In this document: piece after piece, positions 20,138 to 29,483 of the stretch
Position numbering within the stretch: the stretch's first letter is position 1
Layout of the letters: the number at the start of each line of letters is the position of its first letter
From: Rhodoferax sp.
Lineage (GTDB): Bacteria > Pseudomonadota > Gammaproteobacteria > Burkholderiales > Burkholderiaceae_C
Assembly (NCBI RefSeq): GCF_030646845.1
Contig: NZ_JAUSLE010000010.1
Span: 1-64,000, forward strand
DNA: 64,000 nucleotides
Direction of reading: 5' to 3'
Notes under the pieces: model-generated
Database searches by the model: none
What the model was told of the DNA's origin: nothing
The model's input: the letters and a program-made list of their open reading frames with translations, nothing else
Made by a program: the position numbers and the translations under genes

Positions 20138-21298
20138 ATGCTCAATTTTGATTTTTACAACCCGACCCAGATTGTTTTCGGCAAGGACCGCATCGCCGAT
20201 ATCGCCAAGCTCGTCCCCGCCGGGGCGAAGGTGCTGATTCTGGTCGGCGGCGCCAGCGCTGAAAAAACCGGCACCCTGGCCGAGGTGCGCCTGGCCCTGG
20301 GCACGCGCGCACACAGCACATTCGGCGGCATCGAGCCCAACCCGGGCTTTGATACCGCGATGAAAGCCGTGCAACAGGTTCGTGACGAGGGCTTTGACTT
20401 TCTGCTGGCCGTCGGTGGCGGCTCGGTGATCGATGCCGCCAAATTCATCGCCGCGGCAGTACCCTTTGAAGGCGATGCGTGGGACATCCTGCTCAAGGGC
20501 GGGCGCAACATCAAGACGGCCTTGCCCTTTGGCACGGTGCTGACCTTGCCCGCCACCGGCTCCGAGATGAACAATGGCTCGGTCATCACCCGGCGCGACA
20601 TCGGCGCCAAACTGCCGTTTCGCAGCCGCCATCTGTTCCCCCAGTTTTCGGTGCTGGACCCGACCAAGACCTACACCCTGCCACCGCAGCAACTGGCGAA
20701 CGGCGTCGTGGATGCCTTCGTGCACACCGTCGAGCAGTACCTGACCTACCCGGTGAACGCGCCGGTGCAGGATCGTTTTGCCGAAAGCCTGCTGCAAACG
20801 CTGGTTGACATCGGGCCGCGTCTGCTGGCCGCAACCGAGCCGGATTATGACGACCGCGCCAGCCTGATGTGGGCGGCCACTCTCGCGCTGAACGGCTTGA
20901 TCGGGTCGGGTGTGCCACAAGACTGGGCGACCCACATGATTGGCCACGAACTGACGGCCCTGCACAACATCGACCACGCGCGCACGCTGGCCATCGTGCT
21001 GCCGGCCATGCTGGACGAGCGCCGTGTTCAAAAGCGCGACAAGCTGCTGCAGTACGGCGAGCGCGTCTGGGGCATTCGCAGTGGCAGCGACGACGAACGC
21101 ATTACCGCCGCCATTGATCACACCCGCGACTTCTTCGAGCGCATGGGCATTCCAACCCGTCTCAGTGCCTATGGCCTGGCGGCCGATGCCATTGACGTGG
21201 TGATCCGCCAGCTGGAGGCGCACGGCATGACCAAGCTCAGTGAACGCGGTGACGTGACACCGGCAGTCAGCCGCCGCGTGCTGGAGGCGGCGCTCTAA
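20138..21298 (+). CDS. yqhD: Iron-containing alcohol dehydrogenase, YqhD-like
   Basis: MLNFDFYNPTQIVFGKDRI, LAVGGGSVIDAAKFIAAA, LTLPATGSEMNNGSVI, HMIGHELTALHNIDHARTLAIVLPAML. Confidence 0.9.
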   Translation: MLNFDFYNPTQIVFGKDRIADIAKLVPAGAKVLILVGGASAEKTGTLAEVRLALGTRAHSTFGGIEPNPGFDTAMKAVQQVRDEGFDFLLAVGGGSVIDAAKFIAAAVPFEGDAWDILLKGGRNIKTALPFGTVLTLPATGSEMNNGSVITRRDIGAKLPFRSRHLFPQFSVLDPTKTYTLPPQQLANGVVDAFVHTVEQYLTYPVNAPVQDRFAESLLQTLVDIGPRLLAATEPDYDDRASLMWAATLALNGLIGSGVPQDWATHMIGHELTALHNIDHARTLAIVLPAMLDERRVQKRDKLLQYGERVWGIRSGSDDERITAAIDHTRDFFERMGIPTRLSAYGLAADAIDVVIRQLEAHGMTKLSERGDVTPAVSRRVLEAAL

Positions 21299-21310
21299 GG
21301 GCGCCGTCCC

Positions 21311-21508
21311 TCAGGTTTTGCTTTTCATCGGGCAGGTGTTCATGCCCAGCAGGGTGTAGGCAGGGCACCAGCCGATCAGGCCGGTGGCCAGCGGCACGAT
21401 CCCCAGCCAGCCCCACCAGCCGATGGTTCCCATGGCCATGAGGCCAAGCAGCACGACACCTGCGACGATGCGCACCACGCGGTCAATACCGCCTTCGTTG
21501 GTTTTCAT
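21311..21508 (-). CDS. DUF2892 (YgaP-like) membrane protein
   Basis: MKTNEGGIDRVVRIVAGVVLLGLMAMGTIGWWGWLGIVPLATGLIGWCPAYTLLGMNTC. Confidence 0.85.
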   Translation of the reverse strand: MKTNEGGIDRVVRIVAGVVLLGLMAMGTIGWWGWLGIVPLATGLIGWCPAYTLLGMNTCPMKSKT

Positions 21509-21560
21509 AGGGGACTCTCCTGAAGGGTTGTAGATAAGGCGATTAGACGCCTTGTCTTCT

Positions 21561-22253
21561 TCAGCGTATGTGACTGAAGTCACGCAGGGCCGGGCCATTG
21601 GTGATTTGTATCTGCTCACGCCCCAGCGTCACCCAGCCTTCGCGCTCAAAGCGGCGCAGCAGCCGGGTGACGATTTCGCGCACGGTGCCCAGCTCATCGG
21701 CCAGGGTCTGGTGGGTAATGGCCAGCTGCGGGCCATGTCCCAACAGCGCAGCGGCGAGCCGGCGGTCGAGTTTGTGAAAGGCCACGGCATCAATCAGGCT
21801 GGTGAGATCGGCCATGCGTTCGGCGAACAGGCCCAGCACCTCGTTGCGAAATGCCGGGGTCTCCAGCCAGCGCCTGAAGATGTCGGCCGGAATCAGTATC
21901 AGGCTGCTGGGTTTGGTGGTGATGCCATGGGCTGACAGCGGCTGGGTGCGAAACAGGCTGGCGGATGACACCAGGCACAGCTCACCGGGCACCACACGGT
22001 ACAGCTCCAGCGAGCGGCCGTCCTCCGAGCTGCGCGACACCTTGACCTCTCCGTCGAGCACCAGCGGAAAGCCTTGGCAAGGCGCATTTTCACTGAATAA
22101 AGCCGTGCCGCTGGGTACCTGCAGGGGTGCGACCGCCGGACTCAACTCAGCCAGGGAAGGCCGCACCTGCGCCAGCGCGGGGTACAGTGACAGGGGTAGC
22201 GCAGCCACGTCCGGCGTCGGCGGGGCAAATTGCGGATCGGGGTGTGAGTTCAT
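21561..22253 (-). CDS. Crp/Fnr-family transcriptional regulator
   Basis: cNMP-binding-like N-terminus, C-terminal HTH ITHQTLADELGTVREIVTRLLRRFEREGWVTLGREQIQI. Confidence 0.9.
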   Translation of the reverse strand: MNSHPDPQFAPPTPDVAALPLSLYPALAQVRPSLAELSPAVAPLQVPSGTALFSENAPCQGFPLVLDGEVKVSRSSEDGRSLELYRVVPGELCLVSSASLFRTQPLSAHGITTKPSSLILIPADIFRRWLETPAFRNEVLGLFAERMADLTSLIDAVAFHKLDRRLAAALLGHGPQLAITHQTLADELGTVREIVTRLLRRFEREGWVTLGREQIQITNGPALRDFSHIR

Positions 22254-22266
22254 ATCAAAAGTGCCG

Positions 22267-22314
22267 TTAGCCCTCATGGAATATGCATACATAGCTATTA
22301 TATTGATAGCAATT
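22267..22314 (+). repeat. Dispersed intergenic repeat, copy B
   Basis: TTAGCCCTCATGGAATATGCATACATAGCTATTATATTGATAGCAATTT. Confidence 0.8.
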
Positions 22315-22424
22315 TTGACCTGCGTGGCCCGACGCCATTATGATTCACGAAGCGCCGCGCTGGCGCGCACGGAGTGCACTCACCCCGGCCATTTGCCAGC
22401 GTTGCCAAACTTGAAAGTGTTTCG

Positions 22425-22892
22425 ATGAACAAAATGTTTGCCCTCGCTGTTTTGCTGTCTGCAACACTGGGTGCCGTTGCTGAAACCGTAGGTGAGGTCA
22501 GCACCACCTTCAAATTGCTGAGTCCAAATGACAAGGTCGTGGTCGACGTGTTCGATGATCCTGCCGTCGAGGGCGTCGCCTGTTATTTGTCGCATGCCAA
22601 AACCGGCGGCTACAAGGGTGCGATGGGCCTGGCGGAAGACACGTCTGACGCCGCTGTGGCCTGCCGCCAAGTCGGACCGATCTCCTTCAAGGGCAAGATC
22701 GCCGCGCAAGAGGAAGTATTCAATGCCCGTTCGTCATTCCTGTTCAAGCATGTGCGCGTGGTCCGGATGGTCGACAGCAAACGCAATACGCTGGTCTACC
22801 TGGTGTATTCCGACAAGCTGATCGATGGCAGCCCGAAGAACAGCGTGACGGCAGTGCCGGTGCCAGCCACTCAGCCCATACCGCTGAAATAG
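22425..22892 (+). CDS. creA: CreA family protein
   Basis: MNKMFALAVLLSATLGAVAETVGEVSTTFKLLSPNDKVVVDVFDDPAVEGVACYLSHAKTGGYKGAMGLAEDTSDAAVACRQVGPI. Confidence 0.88.
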   Translation: MNKMFALAVLLSATLGAVAETVGEVSTTFKLLSPNDKVVVDVFDDPAVEGVACYLSHAKTGGYKGAMGLAEDTSDAAVACRQVGPISFKGKIAAQEEVFNARSSFLFKHVRVVRMVDSKRNTLVYLVYSDKLIDGSPKNSVTAVPVPATQPIPLK

Positions 22893-23250
22893 CGGATGGC
22901 CGTGACCGGCCAGGATTTGGCACCTCGCGGACAAGGTTATCGGCTGGCGGGGAGAATCGAAATATTTGAGGCAAGCAAGCTGCTTGATGACCATGCTGGA
23001 CAAGCGCCGCTTTGTTGAATCAACCCGTTGGCTTCGGCCCTATATCCGTTGGTCAGCCCGCTTTGCCCTGAACTCGCCGCCGTGGCTTCCCTTGATGGTT
23101 CGCAACGCCCCTCTGCGCTTGTCGTCGTTTGCCCTTCGCTGCTATCACTGGGCCATGCGTTAGCGGGCAGGGCAGCCTGGCCGATGTTCTTGCGCAAGGC
23201 CACCGCGGCATCCTGCATGGCCGTGTCCGGCGCAGCGTTGTGCGCCGGGC

Positions 23251-23535
23251 TCAGAACTGGGATTTGAAGTAGTTGAAGGAGTGGGCAATTGCGTCGCGGA
23301 TCTTCTCCGTTTCAGTCACCAGGGCCTCCCATTTGTCTTCCCCGGCCGCCTTGATCTCCTCGAGTTTGCCTTTGGCAGCTCTGGATTGCTGACGCAGCTT
23401 GGCCATTTCTTCCTTGTACTTGGCGCGGGCGTCTTCCTTGGCTTCCGTCGCCTTGGCCTCCAGTTTGTCCATCTTGGCATCGAGCTCGTCGAGCTGGAGC
23501 TTCACTTTTGCGATGTACTCGTCTCCTTTTGACAT
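23251..23535 (-). CDS. Coiled-coil protein
   Basis: MSKGDEYIAKVKLQLDELDAKMDKLEAKATEAKEDARAKYKEEMAKLRQQSRAAKGKLEEIK: heptad-rich, highly charged. Confidence 0.75.
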   Translation of the reverse strand: MSKGDEYIAKVKLQLDELDAKMDKLEAKATEAKEDARAKYKEEMAKLRQQSRAAKGKLEEIKAAGEDKWEALVTETEKIRDAIAHSFNYFKSQF

Positions 23536-23602
23536 GGTTGTTCCTTGCTGTTGAAAAGGGACGGTCCGCAGAGCGACGCGTCCGTCAGGCGGTCGCCGAA
23601 AG

Positions 23603-23935
23603 TCAGGCGTTGTCTTTGACCGTCGTGGACGGGCCTTCGGCCTTCACGCGGGCGATGTCGGATTCACGGGCGGCCTCGGTCGCATACATCTGGCTGGTAC
23701 CGATGACCTGCTGGTTGGCCGCCTTCAGGTTGAAATAAGCCTTGCCATTGGACGACGTCTTGCGCTCATAGCGTTCATCCAGAAGACTGTTTGCCTGTAC
23801 CGATGCAATCCCGCCCTCTGCCGAGCTCTTGGCCTTGTACAGCTCGCTCGTGAGCAGGGTGTCGCCCGTGCCTGTCTTCAGGACGAAACGGAATTGTCCG
23901 TCGCTGCTCTTGCTCAGTTCATACCAGCCAGCCAT
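23603..23935 (-). CDS. YegP family protein (DUF1508 tandem)
   Basis: AGWYELSKSSDGQFRFVLKTGTGDTLLTSELYKAKSSAEGGIASVQ ... SSNGKAYFNLKAANQQVIGTSQMYATEAARESDIARVKAEG: two DUF1508 repeats. Confidence 0.9.
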   Translation of the reverse strand: MAGWYELSKSSDGQFRFVLKTGTGDTLLTSELYKAKSSAEGGIASVQANSLLDERYERKTSSNGKAYFNLKAANQQVIGTSQMYATEAARESDIARVKAEGPSTTVKDNA

Positions 23936-24102
23936 GTGCATTCTCCTGTTGCGGGACCACAACTGCGCAAAACGCGAAGGGAGCCGCTCCTTGCCTGCCC
24001 CCGCTCAGTCTTTGCATCCCGTATTCAAGCGTACGCAAAACGAAAGGCGCCCTGTTGCGAAATCTCAATGCTGCAGCGGGCCGGCCGACTCGCCATGCCC
24101 CC

Positions 24103-25164
24103 CTATTGGCACAGACCAAGAATGCGTTCCTGCTGCGAGCACACCTTCACCGCCCGTGATTTCAGCGGTCTGCCCGCCCTGGTTTCCCCGGCGAGACAGG
24201 TGCGGATCTCGCGCGCCGTCGGCGCATAGTAGAACCATCCGCGTCCGAGATCCGGCAACGCAAGCTCCACCTCGCGCCACTTCGGGTGACCCTTGTCCTG
24301 CAGGAGCGGGAGGTTCTGGCACAGCGAACGCGCCATATGCCGCAGATTGCTTTCCGTGTCCTTCAGCTCGAAATCGTAGGTGACGAGGAACGCCTTGACC
24401 GCCAGGCTGGGCAGGTCGGTCGTGAGCAGGTTGGGGTAGCTGCTGGCGCGCACATTCGCGGGGAAATAAGTCTTGAGAACCGCTTCGCTGGAAGGATGCC
24501 CGGGATCAAACTTGAGCAGTTTGATGAGCTGGCGCGACTCGGGCTTCATGTCGACAAGCAGCTTGGCGGGCTGGCCCGCGACCACGGCAACCACATCAAT
24601 CGTCTTGTCGGTGACCAGTTTGGCCAGCGCCTCCTCGTTGGAGAGGTAGCTCACGCCTGCGTCCGGCATGGGTTCGCCAAACATCAGGCGGTAGAGCGTG
24701 GCCGAGGTCAGCGCCGTGCCGCTTCCCAGCTCGCCGGCATTGAGCTTCGCGTTCCTGATCTCATGGACGTAGTTCCGGTCCGAGTCCGCCCGAACGATGA
24801 AGTAGATCTCCTCGTTGTACAGCGGCAGGATGACGCGCAGCGGCCGGATCATGGTGCCGGCCGCTGCGTTTCCAGCAGCAGCCATGTCGAGGAAGGACTG
24901 GTAGACGTCCGACTGCACCAGGGCCAGTTTCACGCCCGGCTCGTAACGCAGCCGCCGGACGTTCTCGGCCGAGCCGGCCGAAGGTACCGCGTCGAGCTTG
25001 ATGTTCGCCGCGGGCGCCACGAACTGGGCAAGATCGCGCCCGATCTTGATGTAGGTCCCGCGTTCCGACGCGGTCACTATCTTGTATTCCACCGCGGCGA
25101 CCGCCGCCGTACCGTGCCCGAGCAGCCCGGCCAGCAGCAGGGCGGACAAGACTATCTTTTTCAT
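24103..25164 (-). CDS. TAXI-family solute-binding protein
   Basis: Signal peptide; VTASERGTYIKIGRDLAQFV, VPSAGSAENVRRLRYEPGVKLALVQSDVY, GSGTALTSATLY: TAXI TRAP-receptor pattern. Confidence 0.8.
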   Translation of the reverse strand: MKKIVLSALLLAGLLGHGTAAVAAVEYKIVTASERGTYIKIGRDLAQFVAPAANIKLDAVPSAGSAENVRRLRYEPGVKLALVQSDVYQSFLDMAAAGNAAAGTMIRPLRVILPLYNEEIYFIVRADSDRNYVHEIRNAKLNAGELGSGTALTSATLYRLMFGEPMPDAGVSYLSNEEALAKLVTDKTIDVVAVVAGQPAKLLVDMKPESRQLIKLLKFDPGHPSSEAVLKTYFPANVRASSYPNLLTTDLPSLAVKAFLVTYDFELKDTESNLRHMARSLCQNLPLLQDKGHPKWREVELALPDLGRGWFYYAPTAREIRTCLAGETRAGRPLKSRAVKVCSQQERILGLCQ

Positions 25165-25165
25165 G

Positions 25166-25912
25166 CTATTTCGTCTCCTCTTTGGTAGCGGAACTGCAGA
25201 GCCCGAGCGCTGCGACGGCGTCCGGGCATTGCGCCAATATCGGCGGCGGCGGGGTGATTGGTTCCGCGTCAGGCGGCGGTGATCGCCGCGCGGTCATTGC
25301 AGCGACCGCCTTGGGCGGTGACGGCGCTGGCGCCTCGCCAGGGCCTGATATCGCCGCTGCAGGCTTTGGCGTGACGCCGGTCGCTGCCGATGCCGGCTCA
25401 ATGGGCGCGTCAGCGGTCGCGGGCCCAGCGCTGACGGAATTCAAGGTACCGGAAGCGCCGCTGGCCAGTGGCGCGGCGCCCGGCCTCTTGGCGCTGGGCG
25501 CCGACGGGACGAGAAAGTAATAAACGCCGGCGGCCATTGCCACGAGCACCATCGCTGGCACGGCAAAGTGCACGGTGCGCCGCGATCGGTTCGCCGTCGC
25601 CGCACTGGCCGACGAGACTATTTCATACGCCGGCGCTGATTCAGGGGGAGGGAGAGCGGAATCAACTGGTGCAGACGTGCGCAGCTTTTCGATGCCGGCA
25701 TCCTGTGGCGCCGAGTCGGGTTCGGGTGCCGCAGGGAGCGTGAATCCCGCATCGCATTTGTAGCAGTTTCGCGCCGTTCGCTTGTTGATCGCGCCACACC
25801 GGTCGCAGGGTTGCAGGTGCATCTGCGAACCACAGTCGTTGCAAAAGCTTGCACCCGCCGGATTGAGGTGGTTGCAGAAGAGGCACTGGAGCGGTGGGGG
25901 TAGTGACGACAT
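25166..25912 (-). CDS. Double zinc-ribbon, single-TM protein with Pro/Ala-rich tail
   Basis: LQCLFCNHLNPAGASFCNDCGSQMHLQPCDRCGAINKRTARNCYKCDAGF; TM AVPAMVLVAMAAGVYYFLVP. Confidence 0.75.
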   Translation of the reverse strand: MSSLPPPLQCLFCNHLNPAGASFCNDCGSQMHLQPCDRCGAINKRTARNCYKCDAGFTLPAAPEPDSAPQDAGIEKLRTSAPVDSALPPPESAPAYEIVSSASAATANRSRRTVHFAVPAMVLVAMAAGVYYFLVPSAPSAKRPGAAPLASGASGTLNSVSAGPATADAPIEPASAATGVTPKPAAAISGPGEAPAPSPPKAVAAMTARRSPPPDAEPITPPPPILAQCPDAVAALGLCSSATKEETK

Positions 25913-26035
25913 CTCACGTAGGCGACCTTGTTGCGGCGGGCGAAGCGACATGCGGCTTTTTGACCTTGCCCCCGAAAAACGTCCTCCCTGACTGCGAATT
26001 AAATGCAGAGAACGGAGACCCGCCATTGAGAAAAC

Positions 26036-26509
26036 TCAAAGACGCGGTGTGTTGCCGTGGTTTGTGCCCGCCAGATCATCCAGGATGGGGCAATCGGGCC
26101 GCTCGTCCCCATGGCAGTAGTGCAGCAGGGAGGTCAGGCTTCGCTGCATGGCTTGCATGGCTTCGATGCGTTGCGCCAGGTCATTGACGTGTCTCTGGGC
26201 GATGCGCTTGACGCTGGCACTGGCGCGCTTGCGGTTGTGCCACAGGTCCACCAGTTCCGCGATCTCGGCCATGGAGAAGCCCAGGTCGCGCCCGCGCCTG
26301 ATGAACTGCAGGGTGCGCACATCGGCCTCGTTGTACTGGCGGTAGCCACTGTCGGTGCGCGCCACCGGTGCGAGCAGTCCGAGCGACTCATAGTGCCGCA
26401 CCATCTTGGCCGACACATTGGAAAGCCGCGCCGCCGTGCCAATGGCAACCGGCCAGAATGTGTTGTCCAGCGCAGCGGCCTCGTCGGGCACCCGATCGTT
26501 GCCTTTCAT
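26036..26509 (-). CDS. cueR: MerR-family copper-responsive regulator (CueR-like)
   Basis: IGTAARLSNVSAKMVRHYESLGLLAPVARTDSGYRQYNEADVRTLQFIRRGRDLGFSMAEIAELVDLW; C-terminal CxxxxxxxxC-type (CHGDERPDC); adjacent to copZ/copA. Confidence 0.88.
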   Translation of the reverse strand: MKGNDRVPDEAAALDNTFWPVAIGTAARLSNVSAKMVRHYESLGLLAPVARTDSGYRQYNEADVRTLQFIRRGRDLGFSMAEIAELVDLWHNRKRASASVKRIAQRHVNDLAQRIEAMQAMQRSLTSLLHYCHGDERPDCPILDDLAGTNHGNTPRL

Positions 26510-26703
26510 GCTGCGACTGCGTAACCTTCTTCGGCAATGGCCTTGGCCAGCAGTTCGCGGGGTTGATCGGATTGCACTTCCACCAGGTTGACAGCGCGGT
26601 CGATGGTGACTTCGGCCTGCGGGTCCACCTGCTTCACGGCGCGCGTCACCGCCTTTTCGCAGTGGCCGCAGGTCATGCCGGTGACGGTGAAGGTCTGGTT
26701 CAT
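26506..26703 (-). CDS. copZ: CopZ-like copper chaperone (HMA domain)
   Basis: MNQTFTVTGMTCGHCEKAVTRAVKQVDPQAEVTIDRAVNLVEVQSDQ; stop overlaps the regulator start (ATGA-type). Confidence 0.88.
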   Translation of the reverse strand: MNQTFTVTGMTCGHCEKAVTRAVKQVDPQAEVTIDRAVNLVEVQSDQPRELLAKAIAEEGYAVAA

Positions 26704-26758
26704 GGAAAACTCCTGTGTGTAAAACGGTAAGAATGGCTTGAGACGCAGCATAGCGTGA

Positions 26759-26779
26759 ACCTTGCCACCATGGCAAGGT
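26759..26779. promoter_or_regulatory. CueR-type operator 1 (perfect palindrome)
   Basis: ACCTTGCCA-CCA-TGGCAAGGT, perfect 9-bp arms; TTGACC -35 on the minus strand overlapping. Confidence 0.8.
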
Positions 26780-26831
26780 CAAGCGAGCCGGCAACACCAC
26801 GGTTCGCTGAAGGGTTTAAATGCAGCCCGTG

Positions 26832-26862
26832 TTGACCTTGCCATCATGGGAAGGATTAGGAT
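26832..26862 (+). promoter_or_regulatory. CueR-type promoter/operator 2 for copA
   Basis: TTGACC (26832-26837), 19-bp spacer containing ACCTTGCCATCATGGGAAGGA-type dyad, TAGGAT (26857-26862). Confidence 0.75.
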
Positions 26863-26869
26863 GCTGTTC

Positions 26870-29128
26870 ATGAATACTGTTGCCGCCTCCTCGCCCGCCC
26901 CCCTGCCACTGGACATCGGCATTGGCGGCATGACCTGCGCCTCCTGTGTGGCGCGGGTCGAAAAAGCCCTGAAGAAAGTGCCCGGCGTGCAGGATGCGAC
27001 GGTCAATCTGGCGACCGAATCGGCGCGCATCGTGGTCGCGCCGGGCGAGCAGATGGAGGCCCGGCTGCGCCGCGCCGTGCGCGATGCGGGCTACGAGCCG
27101 CGCGCCGCCGATGCCGCGGTGCTGGCCGAAGATGCCTCGCCCTGGGCGGGCTTCGCGCCCGTCGCGTTTGGACTTGCGCTATCAGCGCCGCTGGTGCTGC
27201 CCATGATTGGCGACCTGTTCGGCATGCACTGGATGCTGCCGCCCTGGATGCAGTTCGCACTGGCCACACCGGTGCAATTCATTCTGGGGGCACATTTTTA
27301 CAAAGCAGGCTGGCACGCCCTCAAGGCGTTCACCGGCAATATGGACCTGTTGGTGTCGATTGGCACCACGGCCGGCTGGGCCCTGTCGATGTGGCTGTGG
27401 CTCACCGCCGAGCCGGGTGCCATGGTGCACCTTTACTTTGAAGGCTCGGCGCTGGTGATCACACTGGTGATGCTGGGCAAATGGCTGGAGGTGCGCGCCA
27501 AGCGGCAGACCACCTCGGCCATCCGCGCCCTACACGCCCTGCGCCCGGACGTGGCGCACCTGATCGGGCTGGATGGGGAAGTGGATGTGCCGGTGGCCGA
27601 GGTGCTGGTGGGCGACCGGCTGGTGGTCAAGCCCGGTGAGCGCTTTCCGGTGGACGGCGTGCTGCTGGAGGGCCAGACCCAGGTGGATGAATCCATGCTC
27701 ACCGGCGAGCCGCTGCCGGTGGAAAAACGCGCGTCCGAACACCCGGATCAGGGCGCGGCCATCGACCCGGCAGCGGCGCTCACCGGAGGGTCCATCAACG
27801 GCGAGGGCCGCATCGTGATGCAGGTGCGCGCCGTGGGCAGCGAGACCGTGCTGTCGCGCATCATCCGTCTGGTGGAAGACGCCCAGGCCGCCAAGGCGCC
27901 GATCCAGCGCATGGTGGACCAGGTGAGCGCGGTGTTTGTGCCGGTGGTGCTGGTGATCGCGCTGGTCACCCTGCTGAGCTGGTGGCTTACAGGCCACCCG
28001 TTCGAGCAGGCACTGATCTACGCGGTGGCGGTGCTGGTGATCGCCTGCCCCTGCGCCTTGGGGCTGGCCACGCCGGTGGCCATCATGGCGGGCACCGGCG
28101 TCGCCGCGCAACACGGCATTTTGATCAAGGACGCGCAGGCGCTGGAACTGGCGCACAAGGTGGATGTGGTGGCGTTCGACAAGACCGGCACCCTGACGGT
28201 AGGCCGCCCCAAATTGACCGCCTTGCGGGTGGCACCCGGCATCACTGAAGACGAGGTACTGAAGACAGCGGCCAGCCTGCAAAGCGGCAGCGAACACCCG
28301 CTGGCGCGCGCCGTTGTCAGCCGCGCGCAGGAACAGGGTTTGAGTTTTGAGGCGCCCGACAACGTGCGTGCCGTACCCGGACGTGGCAGCGAAGGGGAGG
28401 TGGGTGTGCGCAGTTTTCTGATCGGCAGCCTGCGCTGGATGGACGAACTCAAGGTCGACACCCGCCCCATGGCCGTGGAGGCCGCAGCACTGCAGGCGCA
28501 GGGCGCCACCGTCTCGGCCATGGCCGAGCGCACCACGCAGGGCCTGACCCTGCGCGCCCTGCTGGCCTTCGGCGACGAGCCCAAACCGGGCGCCAAAGAG
28601 GCGTTGGCGGCTCTGCGCGTGCGCGGCATCAAGACCGTGATGATTTCAGGTGATAACCAGGGCGCTGCCGAAGCGATGGCGCACCGCCTGGGCCTGCGCC
28701 CGGAAGAGGGCGAAGTGATGGCCGAGGTGCTGCCCGGCGACAAGGCGGCCAAAGTGATGGCGCTGAAGGAGGGCGGACACACGGTGGCGATGGTCGGTGA
28801 TGGCGTCAACGACGCACCGGCACTGGCGGCCGCCGACGTCGGCATGGCGATGGGCAACGGCACCGATGTCGCCATGCATGCGGCTGGCATCACGCTGATG
28901 CGCGGCGACCCGCGGCTGGTGGCAGCGGCGCTGGAGATTTCCGACCGCACCGTGGCCAAAATCCGGCAGAACCTGTTCTGGGCCTTTGCCTACAACGTGG
29001 CCGGTATTCCGCTGGCGGCGCTGGGCTTTTTGAACCCGGTGGTCGCTGGTGCCGCCATGGCGATGAGCTCGGTCAGCGTGATGAGCAACGCGCTGCTGCT
29101 CAAGCGCTGGAAGCCTGGGAAGGATTGA
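26870..29128 (+). CDS. copA: Copper-translocating P1B-type ATPase CopA
   Basis: [67 protein letters not shown]. Confidence 0.95.
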   Translation: MNTVAASSPAPLPLDIGIGGMTCASCVARVEKALKKVPGVQDATVNLATESARIVVAPGEQMEARLRRAVRDAGYEPRAADAAVLAEDASPWAGFAPVAFGLALSAPLVLPMIGDLFGMHWMLPPWMQFALATPVQFILGAHFYKAGWHALKAFTGNMDLLVSIGTTAGWALSMWLWLTAEPGAMVHLYFEGSALVITLVMLGKWLEVRAKRQTTSAIRALHALRPDVAHLIGLDGEVDVPVAEVLVGDRLVVKPGERFPVDGVLLEGQTQVDESMLTGEPLPVEKRASEHPDQGAAIDPAAALTGGSINGEGRIVMQVRAVGSETVLSRIIRLVEDAQAAKAPIQRMVDQVSAVFVPVVLVIALVTLLSWWLTGHPFEQALIYAVAVLVIACPCALGLATPVAIMAGTGVAAQHGILIKDAQALELAHKVDVVAFDKTGTLTVGRPKLTALRVAPGITEDEVLKTAASLQSGSEHPLARAVVSRAQEQGLSFEAPDNVRAVPGRGSEGEVGVRSFLIGSLRWMDELKVDTRPMAVEAAALQAQGATVSAMAERTTQGLTLRALLAFGDEPKPGAKEALAALRVRGIKTVMISGDNQGAAEAMAHRLGLRPEEGEVMAEVLPGDKAAKVMALKEGGHTVAMVGDGVNDAPALAAADVGMAMGNGTDVAMHAAGITLMRGDPRLVAAALEISDRTVAKIRQNLFWAFAYNVAGIPLAALGFLNPVVAGAAMAMSSVSVMSNALLLKRWKPGKD

Positions 29129-29135
29129 AGAAATA

Positions 29136-29186
29136 GGGCTCTAGCCCACGTGGAATATGCGCATTTAGCTATTATATTTGTAGCGC
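29136..29186 (+). repeat. Dispersed intergenic repeat, copy C
   Basis: GGGCTCTAGCCCACGTGGAATATGCGCATTTAGCTATTATATTTGTAGCGC. Confidence 0.8.
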
Positions 29187-29483
29187 TTCGAGTGATTTAG
29201 TTGCCGCGCCCAAGCCGTTGGCGCATCGCCCTGAAAGCGGCGGCGGTCAGGACACCACTTCTGAGCACCTCTCTGTGAGGTCGGGAATCCCGTCTCCTCC
29301 ACCGCGTCGAGTATTTTTACAGTCGAATTTCCCGCGTTGTCCCCACCGGCGGCCAAGTTGTTGATTAATATGAAGATTGGTCGCCCGTCCCAACGCGGGT
29401 AAGAAAATTGCTTGCTCATGCAAAACTGACCGCCGGTGAATTCTTCACCGCCGATCCACCTTTCATTGAAGTCGGAGGTCCGC

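Noticed and set aside
22893-23250. Overlapping short ORFs in all frames between CreA and the coiled-coil gene
   Set aside because: No domain resemblance and conflicting frames; possibly a rearrangement scar but not supportable
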